A stretch of DNA of 64,000 nucleotides from Bacillus cereus (lineage in GTDB: Bacteria > Bacillota > Bacilli > Bacillales > Bacillaceae_G). Shown here one piece after another: positions 56,564-64,000 of this stretch (the first letter of the stretch is position 1; each line of letters opens with the position of its first letter). A program made the position numbers and the translations under genes. The notes under the pieces were generated by a model. It ran no database searches, was not told the origin of the DNA, and saw only the letters and a list, made by a program, of their open reading frames with translations. The stretch lies in the NCBI RefSeq assembly GCF_025917685.1, contig NZ_CP089518.1, forward strand, positions 1,117,001 to 1,181,000, read 5' to 3'.

Positions 56564-56604
56564 AAAAAAAGCCATTCTTCCATTAAGGAAGGGTGGCTTT
56601 TTTC
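56564..56604 (+). terminator. opp operon terminator
   Basis: AAAAAAGCCA..CTTCC pairs with GGAAG..TGGCTTTTTT with a short loop. Confidence 0.85.
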
Positions 56605-56628
56605 TACTATATAAATGAGTGGTCAACA

Positions 56629-56667
56629 TTGTCGGTAAGTCGATATATTGAAAGAATCGCCCATATA
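56629..56667 (+). repeat. Interspersed repeat family 2, copy 2
   Basis: TTGTCGGTAAGTCGATATA and following bases match the copy at 21132. Intergenic between opp and the MATE gene. Confidence 0.5.
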
Positions 56668-56707
56668 AATTTCATTCACTAATAACTACATCTTGATCAA
56701 ACGAGTG

Positions 56708-58102
56708 TTACTGCGCCTGAACAGAAACACTTTCTTCTTGCTCATTCGGTTTAACAAGTGCATAACGTTCCCATGCTCTACTTTTCCAGCGGAAGAACAT
56801 AATAATGGCACGCGTCCATTCGTCGATAGCAATCGCTAACCAAATACCAACGAGTCCCATATCTAAATGGAAGGCGAAAAAGTAACCGAGTGGTAAACTC
56901 ATTAACACCATAGAGAATGCGCCGATTAAAACAGGGTATTTTGCATCACCAGCTGCACGAAGTGAATTAATGATGACGATGTTCATCGTGCGTCCCGTTT
57001 CAAGTAGTACACTTAGTAAAAGAACGCTTGCACCTAATTTAATAATGTGTGGATTATCTGTAAACAGTCCCATTAATTGTGTGCGGAATGTAATAACGAG
57101 AACAACCATACATAAAGTTACGCCAATTGCCCATTTTACACTTTTCCATACACGTTCATATGCTTCATCTTTTTCGCCGCCGCCAACAAGGCGCCCGATA
57201 ATAATTGCTGTTCCCATACCAATCGCAATGGCAAATAAATAAGTGAACATGGAAATGTTAGTAGCGTATTGCCTTGCTGCCAATGATTCCGTACCTAAGT
57301 ATGTTGCGTAATATAAGAAGACAATTTGACAAGCTTGATACATGACTTGTTCGAATGCAGATGGAATGCCGATCTTTAATATTTTGCCAACGTATTCTTT
57401 TGATAAAGTGAAGTAATATTGTAATTTCACACGGTATTCCATAACGCGGTATAGTAACCAGAAGAACACAATAAGTGCCAGTAGTCGACTGACAGCGGAA
57501 GAAATCGCGGCCCCTTGCACACCGAGTTCAGGGAAACCGAATTTCCCGAAAATAAGTACGTAGTTTCCGGCGATATGAATAATATTCATTCCGAGCGAAA
57601 CAAACATTGCTTGCTTTGTAAAGCCGTGAACGCGGATAATTGCGGCTAACGAGTTAATAATAGCTTGAAGGAAAATAGCCCCTCCGACGATGGATAAATA
57701 GCTTTGTGCATACATTAGTACATCGCCTTGTAAATTCATTGCCATCATCATATGTTTTGAAAATAAAAGAAAACCAGCGCTTATAACGAGTCCGACCACT
57801 AAATTTAATGTGACGGCTAATGCTGATATTTTAGATGCTTCCATAAAACGTTTGGAACCGAGGTATTGAGATACGACGATCGCAGCGCCATTCCCAATTA
57901 CTTCTAGTACCAAAATAGCGATATGAAGATATTGATTTGCTGCACCAACCCCAGATACAGCATCGTCTGATAATGCACTTAACATGAAAGTATCAGCGAT
58001 CCCCATCAACATAAAAAGAAAAACTTCTAGAAAAATAGGCCATGTTAATAGGAATAAACTTAGTTTCTCAGTTGGCCCACTTTTTGAGTGAATTGCTGTC
58101 AT
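56708..58102 (-). CDS. MATE family multidrug/cation antiporter
   Basis: 464 residues from the ATG at 58102 (GAGGGG upstream; the longer frame from 58153 is rejected). Twelve membrane helices in two MatE repeats (~15-180 and ~240-400). It probably exports cationic compounds in exchange for Na+ or H+. It is placed between the opp operon and the second oppA, on the opposite strand. Confidence 0.88.
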   Translation of the reverse strand: MTAIHSKSGPTEKLSLFLLTWPIFLEVFLFMLMGIADTFMLSALSDDAVSGVGAANQYLHIAILVLEVIGNGAAIVVSQYLGSKRFMEASKISALAVTLNLVVGLVISAGFLLFSKHMMMAMNLQGDVLMYAQSYLSIVGGAIFLQAIINSLAAIIRVHGFTKQAMFVSLGMNIIHIAGNYVLIFGKFGFPELGVQGAAISSAVSRLLALIVFFWLLYRVMEYRVKLQYYFTLSKEYVGKILKIGIPSAFEQVMYQACQIVFLYYATYLGTESLAARQYATNISMFTYLFAIAIGMGTAIIIGRLVGGGEKDEAYERVWKSVKWAIGVTLCMVVLVITFRTQLMGLFTDNPHIIKLGASVLLLSVLLETGRTMNIVIINSLRAAGDAKYPVLIGAFSMVLMSLPLGYFFAFHLDMGLVGIWLAIAIDEWTRAIIMFFRWKSRAWERYALVKPNEQEESVSVQAQ

Positions 58103-58504
58103 ATCTGTCCCCTCTTTACCGATATCTATTTTTAGCAAAGTGTATCGTAACATACTTTCATAGCCATTGCACTCATTTTAACCTACATATTTTTAATATG
58201 AAGAGACCTCCATTTTATGTTAATAAGAGAAGGATAATTATACGTAAAATATAATAGAATATAAAATTCATTTTTCTCTGATAATTTAGAAAAATATAAA
58301 AATAGTTTTTTTGACGTTTTAGTCAGGAAAAATAGCAATATGAAACGTTTACAAAGGTTTATTTTTTAACAGAAAATTTTAATAAAATAGAAATATAAAT
58401 ATACAAAGAATATATTTGTGTGTATAATATGAATTATTAGAACATATATATATTTCTTTCTGTTTGAAAATGAAAGGGCTAACATTTTTTGGAGGGGTGG
58501 AAGT
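58103..58504. other. AT-rich intergenic region before the second oppA
   Basis: About 400 bases, strongly A+T. A CodY-like word TTTTAACAGAAAATT (58364-58378) matches 11 of 15 consensus positions, and TATAAT occurs near 58421. No coding frame or clear repeat is seen. Confidence 0.4.
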
Positions 58505-60151
58505 ATGAAAAAAAAGATACCAGTTTTTGTAGCATCAACAGTAGCGATGAGCATGGTTTTAGGGGCATGTAGTTATCAAAAAGATGAGCCGCAAGCGAAC
58601 GCAAAAGGGGATAGCGGGAAAAGCGGTGCGAAGCAAGTTATAAACTTAATTGAAACACAAGAAATTCCAACGATGGATCCAGCTTTGTCAGCTGATGCAG
58701 TTTCTTCGAAAGTAATGAACAACACGATGGAAGGACTATACCGTCTTGGAAAAGATGATAAGTTAGTTCCAGGTGTAGCGAAAGAATTCCAAAAGTCAGA
58801 AGACGGTAAAAAGTATACATTTAAATTACGTGAAGATGCAAAATGGTCAAATGGTGAACCTGTAACAGCGAAAGATTTCGTATATGGATGGCAAAGAGCG
58901 ATTAATCCAGATACAGCTGCAAAATCAGCGTACATTATGTATGATATAAAGAATGCAGAAAAAATTAATAAAAAAGAGATGAGTCCAGATCAATTAGGCG
59001 TAAAAGCAATTGATGATCACACGTTAGAAGTGGAATTAGATAATTCTATTCCATATCTTGTTGATTTAATGGTCTATCCGATCTTCTATCCTGTGAATGA
59101 AAAGTATGTAAAAGAGCAAGGTGCACAGTTTGGTTTAGAAGCAAATACAACACTTTATAACGGGCCATTTACATTAAGTGATTGGCAACATGAACGTAGC
59201 TTCAAAATGACAAAGAGCCCATCATATTGGGACAATAAAGAAGTGAAGCTTGAGGAAGTAAACTTTAATATTGTAAAAGATACGTCTACGCCAATTAATT
59301 TATATGAAACAAACGCAGTCGATCGAGCGACGTTATTAGCAGAGTTCATCGATAAATATAAAGGAAAACCAGATTTCAAAACGGTAGAAGATACTTCTGT
59401 ATTCTTCCTTCGCTTAAATCAAAAAGACCCAGCTTTAGCAAATAAAAATATTCGTAAAGCAATTTCTCTTGGTTTTGACCGTAAACCATTCGTTGATACA
59501 TTATTAAATAACGGTTCTAAGCCAGCGACGGGATTAATTCCTGACAATTTCATTAAAGGACCGGATAAAAAAGATTTCCGTGCTGAAAATGGAGATATTA
59601 TAAAACCGAATGTAAAAGAAGCGAAAAAGTATTGGGAAGCTGGTAAAAAAGAACTTGGTAAAAATGAAATTGAATTAGAGATGTTAAATGAAGACGTGGA
59701 ATTATCGAAGAAAACTGGTGAATATTTAAAAGGTGAGTTAGAAAAGAATTTACCAGGTTTAACAGTGAAAATTAAACAGCAGCCATTCGCGCAAAAACTA
59801 AAATTAGAAGATGCGGGTGACTATGTAATGTCATTCTCTGGATGGAGTGCAGATTTCCCAGATCCAGTTACATATCTTGATATGTTCGTAACTGACGGAG
59901 CACAGAATAAAATGAAGTATTCTAATCCGAAGTACGATGAGATTATTATGAAAGCGAAGAAAGATGGAAGCGACGTAAACGCTCGTTGGAAAAACTTATT
60001 AGAAGCAGAAAAAATGTTACTTGATGATGCTGCGATTGTTCCAGTATATCAACGTGGTAGAGCATATTTACAAAGAGAAACAATTAAAGATATGTACAAT
60101 CATAAATATGGTGGCGAAGTAAGCTTCAAATGGGCATCAGTAGAGAAATAA
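58505..60151 (+). CDS. oppA2: Second oligopeptide-binding lipoprotein (OppA paralogue)
   Basis: 548 residues, SBP_bac_5 family, lipobox LGAC (Cys22), closely related along its whole length to the OppA at 50871 (shared 'GACSYQK', 'KYWEAGKKELG', 'NHKYGGE' type stretches). GGAGGGG precedes the ATG. It has its own terminator and no permease genes, so it probably uses OppBCDF with another peptide specificity. Recent gene duplication is likely. The symbol is descriptive. Confidence 0.88.
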   Translation: MKKKIPVFVASTVAMSMVLGACSYQKDEPQANAKGDSGKSGAKQVINLIETQEIPTMDPALSADAVSSKVMNNTMEGLYRLGKDDKLVPGVAKEFQKSEDGKKYTFKLREDAKWSNGEPVTAKDFVYGWQRAINPDTAAKSAYIMYDIKNAEKINKKEMSPDQLGVKAIDDHTLEVELDNSIPYLVDLMVYPIFYPVNEKYVKEQGAQFGLEANTTLYNGPFTLSDWQHERSFKMTKSPSYWDNKEVKLEEVNFNIVKDTSTPINLYETNAVDRATLLAEFIDKYKGKPDFKTVEDTSVFFLRLNQKDPALANKNIRKAISLGFDRKPFVDTLLNNGSKPATGLIPDNFIKGPDKKDFRAENGDIIKPNVKEAKKYWEAGKKELGKNEIELEMLNEDVELSKKTGEYLKGELEKNLPGLTVKIKQQPFAQKLKLEDAGDYVMSFSGWSADFPDPVTYLDMFVTDGAQNKMKYSNPKYDEIIMKAKKDGSDVNARWKNLLEAEKMLLDDAAIVPVYQRGRAYLQRETIKDMYNHKYGGEVSFKWASVEK

Positions 60152-60152
60152 C

Positions 60153-60182
60153 AAAAAAAGCAGGTGATTACCTGCTTTTTTT
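60153..60182 (+). terminator. Second oppA terminator
   Basis: AAAAAAGCAGGT-GATT-ACCTGCTTTTTT. Confidence 0.88.
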
Positions 60183-60384
60183 AGTACGTACGTTTTTTAT
60201 AAATGCCTTTTCCGCCAACTTGATTCCAACCAGATTGTACATCTAAACTTTTGTTAACAAACTTCATTTTTTCTTTCCCACCAAAGAGTTTTTCACCGAT
60301 GCTATTTGTAATGACACCAATCAATGCTGTTATTCCAATGATGAGGGTAGCAACAATGATAAAATCAGTAAAAAAAGCAATCAT
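60181..60384 (-). CDS. Hypothetical small membrane protein
   Basis: 67 residues from the ATG at 60384 (AAAGGGGG, 9-base spacing). One membrane helix (~7-30) followed by a basic soluble tail ('GGKEKMKFVNKSLDVQSGWNQVGG'). No family recognised. It is convergent with the second oppA. Confidence 0.65.
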   Translation of the reverse strand: MIAFFTDFIIVATLIIGITALIGVITNSIGEKLFGGKEKMKFVNKSLDVQSGWNQVGGKGIYKKRTY

Positions 60385-60796
60385 ATGCAAATTCCCCCTT
60401 TGCCTGCCTGTATTTTTATTGTATGAGATAAAAGGTAAAAAAGAAAGAAATGTCAGAAAAATGTTTGGCAATTTTAGAAATCGTATAGACATGGGTGATG
60501 AGATTTGTTAATATAAGAACAGATGTTCTTTCTGTTGTTTTAGCTTTTGGTCTTACATTTCTCAATTGAATTATTGGGAAAAGGTAAGAAAACGTTCTCT
60601 TTTAGGCGATTCATGTTATGAAAAAACAATCGTATATAACATGAAGTATATTGTAAAAAGCAGGCGTCAAAAGGGTTGAAGATTGTTGTTAGATGACAGT
60701 TAAAGTGAGTGTAATCATGTTACATAGCAGTGGAATACACGGAGAAGTTTTCTCAACTAGCAGTAAATTTACTGTATATTTCTTGCAAAAACTATT

Positions 60797-60811
60797 GTAT
60801 AATGATTATAG
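60797..60811 (+). promoter_or_regulatory. PerR box in the spx promoter
   Basis: GTATAATGATTATAG matches the PerR consensus at 12 of 14 positions and covers a TATAAT -10 (60798-60803). In B. subtilis the spx P3 promoter is repressed by PerR and YodB; the same arrangement appears here. Confidence 0.65.
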
Positions 60812-60814
60812 AAG

Positions 60815-60831
60815 TTACTTATTAAAAGTAA
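60815..60831 (+). promoter_or_regulatory. YodB-like operator upstream of spx
   Basis: TTACTTATTAAAAGTAA contains TACT-N7-AGTA, the YodB consensus as I recall it, immediately after the PerR box. Confidence 0.5.
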
Positions 60832-60923
60832 TTGTTGTTGCTTACATGAATTGTGATTTTTTACTTTGCTATAAGACAAGTTATCGTGAAAAATTGCGGA
60901 AGTTAGAAATTTAAACTGTAATT

Positions 60924-60940
60924 AGTACAGAATTTGTACT
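60924..60940 (+). promoter_or_regulatory. Inverted repeat just before the spx ribosome site
   Basis: AGTACA-GAATT-TGTACT, six-base arms, ending about six bases before AAGGAGA. Possible operator or mRNA hairpin. The remainder of 60385-60962 is AT-rich with no supported gene. Confidence 0.3.
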
Positions 60941-60962
60941 CTTTAAGGAGAGTGAGCTTTGT

Positions 60963-61358
60963 ATGGTAACATTATATAGTTCTCCAAGCTGTACGTCTTG
61001 TAGAAAGGCGAAATTATGGCTAGAGGAAAATCATATTCCTTATACAGAACGTAATATTTTCTCAGATCCATTAACGATTGAGGAAATTAAAGAGATTTTA
61101 CGTATGACAGAAAGCGGAACGGATGAGATTATTTCTACTCGTTCAAAAGTTTTCCAAGAATTAAATGTAAACTTAGAGTCTTTACCACTTCAAGATTTAT
61201 ATAAGATGATTCGTGACTATCCAGGGATTTTACGTCGTCCAATTATGATTGACGAGAAGCGCCTTCAAGTAGGTTACAACGAAGACGAAATCCGCCGTTT
61301 CTTACCACGTACAGTAAGAACGTTCCAATTGCGTGAAGCACAGCGTCTTGTAAATTAA
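60963..61358 (+). CDS. spx: Spx, thiol-stress global regulator
   Basis: A 131-residue ArsC/Spx family protein with the redox CxxC at C10-C13 ('SPSCTSCRK'). Spx binds the RNA polymerase alpha C-terminal domain to activate thiol-stress genes and is degraded by ClpXP. AAGGAG precedes the ATG. In B. subtilis it is preceded by yjbC; here a long regulatory region stands instead. Neighbours yjbE and mecA agree with the B. subtilis order. Confidence 0.95.
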   Translation: MVTLYSSPSCTSCRKAKLWLEENHIPYTERNIFSDPLTIEEIKEILRMTESGTDEIISTRSKVFQELNVNLESLPLQDLYKMIRDYPGILRRPIMIDEKRLQVGYNEDEIRRFLPRTVRTFQLREAQRLVN

Positions 61359-61371
61359 TTATAATAATATG

Positions 61372-61409
61372 AAAACCTTCTACCTATTATATAGTAGAAG
61401 GTTTTCTTT
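61372..61409. terminator. Bidirectional terminator (spx / yjbE)
   Basis: AAAACCTTCTAC pairs with GTAGAAGGTTTT, 10-base loop, T-rich ends; genes converge here. Confidence 0.85.
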
Positions 61410-62083
61410 TAATGTTTCACATTTCGTAATCGAACTCGTTGAACGATAATACCGATGCATAAAACGGTGAAAATGAATAAGTAAGGAATACTTGTCGTGA
61501 AACTTGGGTTGTTATGAAAAAAAGTTGCAAGTCTGTCTTCATGTGTAATCATTTTTCCTGCTGTATAGGCGAGAACTGCTGCCCCGCAAAAAATGAGGAA
61601 CGGAAAACGTTCCATGAGTATTAAAATAAGTTTGCTGCCCCAAATGATAATCGGGATAGAAATGAGTAGACCGATTATTACGAGTAATAATCTTCCGTGA
61701 GCTGCACCCGCAATGGCAATAACATTATCAAACCCCATAACGAGATCTGCGAATACAATCGTACGCACCGCTTGGAATAAAGTCGTTTTTCCCTGAATCG
61801 AAGAAAGATCGTTGTTGTTATCAGTTAGTAAATTTACTGCAATTAATGTGAGTAAAACTCCGCCGATGAGTTGTAAAAATGGGATGTCGAGTAAATAGAC
61901 AGCTAGTATTGTGAGGAGAATTCGCAGCACAATTGCTAAAATAGTTCCAATCAAAATTGCTTTATTTCGTTTTGATTCAGGTAAATTTCGGCTAGCTAGT
62001 GCGATAACAATTGCGTTATCACCACCTAGTACAACATCGATACCGACGATCATTAGTACAGATGTTAAAAACTCTAAGTCCAT
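61409..62083 (-). CDS. yjbE: TerC family membrane protein YjbE
   Basis: 224 residues, about seven membrane helices, with the TerC/YjbE acidic motifs 'IDVVLGGDNAIVIAL' (~15-29) and 'ADLVMGFDNVIAIAGAAHG' (~111-129). Relatives are metal exporters that help metallate secreted proteins (Mn2+ in B. subtilis). AGGAGG-type site before the ATG. No yybP-ykoY manganese riboswitch was found upstream. Confidence 0.9.
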   Translation of the reverse strand: MDLEFLTSVLMIVGIDVVLGGDNAIVIALASRNLPESKRNKAILIGTILAIVLRILLTILAVYLLDIPFLQLIGGVLLTLIAVNLLTDNNNDLSSIQGKTTLFQAVRTIVFADLVMGFDNVIAIAGAAHGRLLLVIIGLLISIPIIIWGSKLILILMERFPFLIFCGAAVLAYTAGKMITHEDRLATFFHNNPSFTTSIPYLFIFTVLCIGIIVQRVRLRNVKH

Positions 62084-62149
62084 TCGTCTGCCTCCATTTA
62101 TGATGTTTTAATAAGCGATATGTATGTGATGAAGAAAGTTTGTTTAGCT

Positions 62150-62204
62150 TTTATCCCGCGCTTTTGGGATTAAATAATCTTCTCTTATAGAAGTTTTACT
62201 TTAT
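62150..62204. repeat. bcr-like short interspersed repeat, divergent copy D
   Basis: 55 bp bounded by TTTAT; hairpin ATCCC...GGGAT, then CTTCT/AGAAG, then the right end AAGTTTTACTTTAT. Same plan as copies A and B but shortened. Confidence 0.5.
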
Positions 62205-62347
62205 TACAGTGTACGGGGCAATACGCAAATGTATGTCCAAATTTTTTGTGAACAGAGAATTGAAATAATGATATTTAGCCGACTATCTGCGGGTAGTAAG
62301 ACTCCGTCACAAAACCCGGTTATAAAGAAAAGGAGTTAGTTTTGTGC

Positions 62348-62431
62348 TTTCCTGTCCGTAAATGCCCGATTAGTGTGGTTAATAATCAACGTGGATGAGC
62401 AAAGAACCCATCAATTAAAGTTTCAGTTTAT
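62348..62431. repeat. bcr-like short interspersed repeat, degenerate copy C
   Basis: 84 bp resembling copy A (CCGTAAATGCCCGATT..., AATAATCAACGTGG, ...CAATTAAAGTTTCAGTTTAT). Hairpins have decayed and the left end is no longer TTTAT. The rest of 62084-62600 holds no gene that I can see. Confidence 0.55.
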
Positions 62432-62600
62432 GTAAGTAGCCGAATGCAGATAGGTATATAACTATTTTTGTAAAATAAATCGATTTTATTTCCATTCTGG
62501 AGAATCTTATCATAAAATGAGAGTACAAGAATCTATTGATTTGTCATATGAGTGGGGGATCCCTTCATAACAATTCTAAACAGGAAGGGAGAGTTGTATT

Positions 62601-63284
62601 TTGGAAATTGAAAGAATTAACGATCATACGATGAAATTTTTTATTACGTACGTTGATATAGAGGACAGAGGGTTTAACCGTGAAGAAATTTGGTATGACC
62701 GCGAACGGAGTGAAGAACTCTTTTGGGAAATGATGGATGAAGCTCGCGATCATGATGACTTCTTTATTGATGGACCGTTATGGATTCAAGTGCAAGCAGT
62801 CGACAAAGGGATTGAAGTACTTGTAACGAAAGCAGAACTTTCAAAGGATGGACAAAAATTAGAACTACCAATAGGTGTAGACAAAATTATAGATATTCCT
62901 TTAGATGAAGGAATCGAATCATTATTCCAGCAAGAATTAGAGGAAGAGGAAATAGAACCGACAGGTACAAACTTTAATGAAGATGGTACGTTTGGCTTTT
63001 TAATTAAGTTTAATGATTTTGAAGATGTAATTTCATTAAGTCATCGTCTAATTTTTGAAGATATAAAAGATGAACTGTATTCATTTGAGGACCGCTATTA
63101 TGTATATGTGGAATTCGATGAAGTGCTACATGATGAGGAAGAGATTGATCGTATTTTAAGTATTGTTTTAGAATACGGGGAAGAGTCTACTTTAACGATT
63201 CATCGTGTAAGTGAGTATGGAAAGCAAGTTGTGAAAGAGCATGCGCTTGAGACAATTCGTAACCATTTTCCTTCTAAAACGTAG
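62601..63284 (+). CDS. mecA: MecA adaptor protein
   Basis: 227 residues from a TTG at 62601 (GGAAGGGAGAG upstream). The N-terminal domain (~1-80) recognises targets such as ComK; a very acidic linker (QQELEEEEIEP, ~110-125) follows, and the C-terminal domain (~130-227) binds ClpC. It directs ComK and other proteins to ClpCP. The TTG start agrees with known MecA N-termini (MEIERIN...). Confidence 0.95.
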   Translation: MEIERINDHTMKFFITYVDIEDRGFNREEIWYDRERSEELFWEMMDEARDHDDFFIDGPLWIQVQAVDKGIEVLVTKAELSKDGQKLELPIGVDKIIDIPLDEGIESLFQQELEEEEIEPTGTNFNEDGTFGFLIKFNDFEDVISLSHRLIFEDIKDELYSFEDRYYVYVEFDEVLHDEEEIDRILSIVLEYGEESTLTIHRVSEYGKQVVKEHALETIRNHFPSKT

Positions 63285-63317
63285 GCCGATTTCTATAGTA
63301 TGAAATCGGCTTTTTTT
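63285..63317 (+). terminator. mecA terminator
   Basis: GCCGATTTC pairs with GAAATCGGC with an 8-base loop, followed by T7. Confidence 0.88.
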
Positions 63318-63356
63318 ATGAAGAATAGGAAAGTTTTCTTAGTAAGGGGGTAAGAG

Positions 63357-64000
63357 ATGAAAAACACGTTAAAACTACTTTTCTTTTTTCTACTATTGTT
63401 CGCATTATTTGTTTCATTACGCATGTTTATTGATGTAGCATTTTATTCGGATGTCATGGGTATAAAAGACGTTTCGATTTTAGGTATTATTAGTATTTTA
63501 TTTACGGTTTCTGCATTTTTAATTGGATGTGTTATTTTCTTAGAAAACAGACATCCATCCAAAACACTTACATGGTTAATCGTACTAGGAATTTTTCCAG
63601 TGTTCGGTTTCTTTGCTTATTTATTATTTGGACAAAACTTTCGCAGAAAAAGAATGTTCCAAAAGAAGGCGTTACTCGATGAACAGGCATTTTTACAATA
63701 TAAGGGACACGAAGATTATGAAGAACGAATTTTACGAGACCATAAGCATCAAGAATTGCTATTTCGTTTAGCTGATCGATTGGGTGCTTTAAATATTTCA
63801 TTTCAAACTGAAACGAGGACATTAACAAATGGAGACGAGACGTTTCAGGCAATTTTAGATGGGTTAAATCGAGCGAAACACCACATTCATATGGAGTATT
63901 ACATTGTGCGTGATGACAAGCTCGGTACAGAAATTAAAGATATTTTAATAAAAAAATCAAAAGAAGGCGTTGTCGTTCGTTTTTTATATGACGCGGTTGG
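63357..64000 (+). CDS. cls: Cardiolipin synthase, N-terminal part (cut by window end)
   Basis: ATG at 63357 behind AAGGGGG; open to the right edge (214 codons seen of ~510). Two N-terminal membrane helices (~5-25, ~38-60), then 'HPSKTLTWLIVLGIFPVFGFFAYLLFGQNFRRKR', the PLDNc motif region of bacterial cardiolipin synthases, and the beginning of the first phospholipase D domain ('HIHMEYYIVRDD'). It joins phosphatidylglycerol molecules to make cardiolipin. The HKD motifs lie beyond or at the edge. Confidence 0.9.
   Translation, partial: MKNTLKLLFFFLLLFALFVSLRMFIDVAFYSDVMGIKDVSILGIISILFTVSAFLIGCVIFLENRHPSKTLTWLIVLGIFPVFGFFAYLLFGQNFRRKRMFQKKALLDEQAFLQYKGHEDYEERILRDHKHQELLFRLADRLGALNISFQTETRTLTNGDETFQAILDGLNRAKHHIHMEYYIVRDDKLGTEIKDILIKKSKEGVVVRFLYDAV

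Noticed and set aside
60693..60914. 73-codon open frame upstream of spx
   Set aside because: It has no convincing ribosome site and overlaps the PerR and YodB-like boxes and promoter of spx; composition is that of AT-rich non-coding DNA.
62084..62350. Possible yybP-ykoY manganese riboswitch before the TerC-family gene
   Set aside because: The minus strand upstream of yjbE lacks the conserved core motifs; the hairpins there belong to the bcr-like repeat.

Overview
The window is chromosomal DNA of a low-GC, spore-forming Firmicute, almost certainly a member of the Bacillus cereus group. The evidence is a gerP spore operon, asnO, prsA, comZ, spx and mecA in Bacillus subtilis-like order, B. cereus-type protein sequences, and short mobile-like repeats bounded by TTTAT that resemble bcr repeats. 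No rRNA, tRNA, CRISPR array, prophage or insertion-sequence transposase was seen. The left edge cuts addB and the right edge cuts a cardiolipin synthase gene.

Layout. 1-6 kb: addB-addA (recombination nuclease) and a small zinc-ribbon/HhH protein. 6.2-6.9 kb: a DNA alkylation repair protein. 6.96-8.95 kb (minus): gerPA-F from a sigma-K-like promoter. 9-15.3 kb: the yisI-yisK-rocD-yisL-yisN-asnO block. 15.3-17.9 kb: a large secreted phosphatase. 18.2-20.7 kb: hemH and catalase with Fur-like and PerR-like sites. 20.8-28.5 kb: an accessory-looking stretch whose core is an operon for a 1529-residue fused P-type ATPase, three small helical proteins and a YtaF/MntP-like membrane protein. 28.7-36 kb: an XRE/DUF1232 protein, amtB with two GlnR/TnrA boxes, a degenerate membrane-anchored amylase homologue, yajQ, cvfB, two orphan genes and prsA. 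36-39 kb: yitT, yitU and several very small genes. 39-42 kb: yjzC and clpB with a CtsR operator. 42-48.6 kb: the yjzD-yjaU-yjaV-comZ-fabH-fabF-yjaZ-yjbA block. 48.8-50.1 kb: trpS with a tRNA-Trp T-box. 50.9-60.2 kb: oppABCDF, a MATE exporter and a second oppA. 61-64 kb: spx, yjbE, mecA and cls.

Most genes are conserved core genes whose regulation is readable: sigma-K (gerP), Fur and PerR (hemH, kat), GlnR/TnrA (amtB), CtsR (clpB), FapR (fabH-fabF), T-box (trpS), CodY (opp), and PerR plus YodB-like (spx). The regions most worth a second look are the double-ATPase operon at 21.8-28.1 kb, the amylase homologue at 31 kb that has lost its catalytic residues, the bcr-like repeats (one supplies the stop codon of yisN), the tandem duplication behind comZ, and several genes under 60 codons. 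Functions given for hypothetical genes are inferences from sequence and context; no database search was run.
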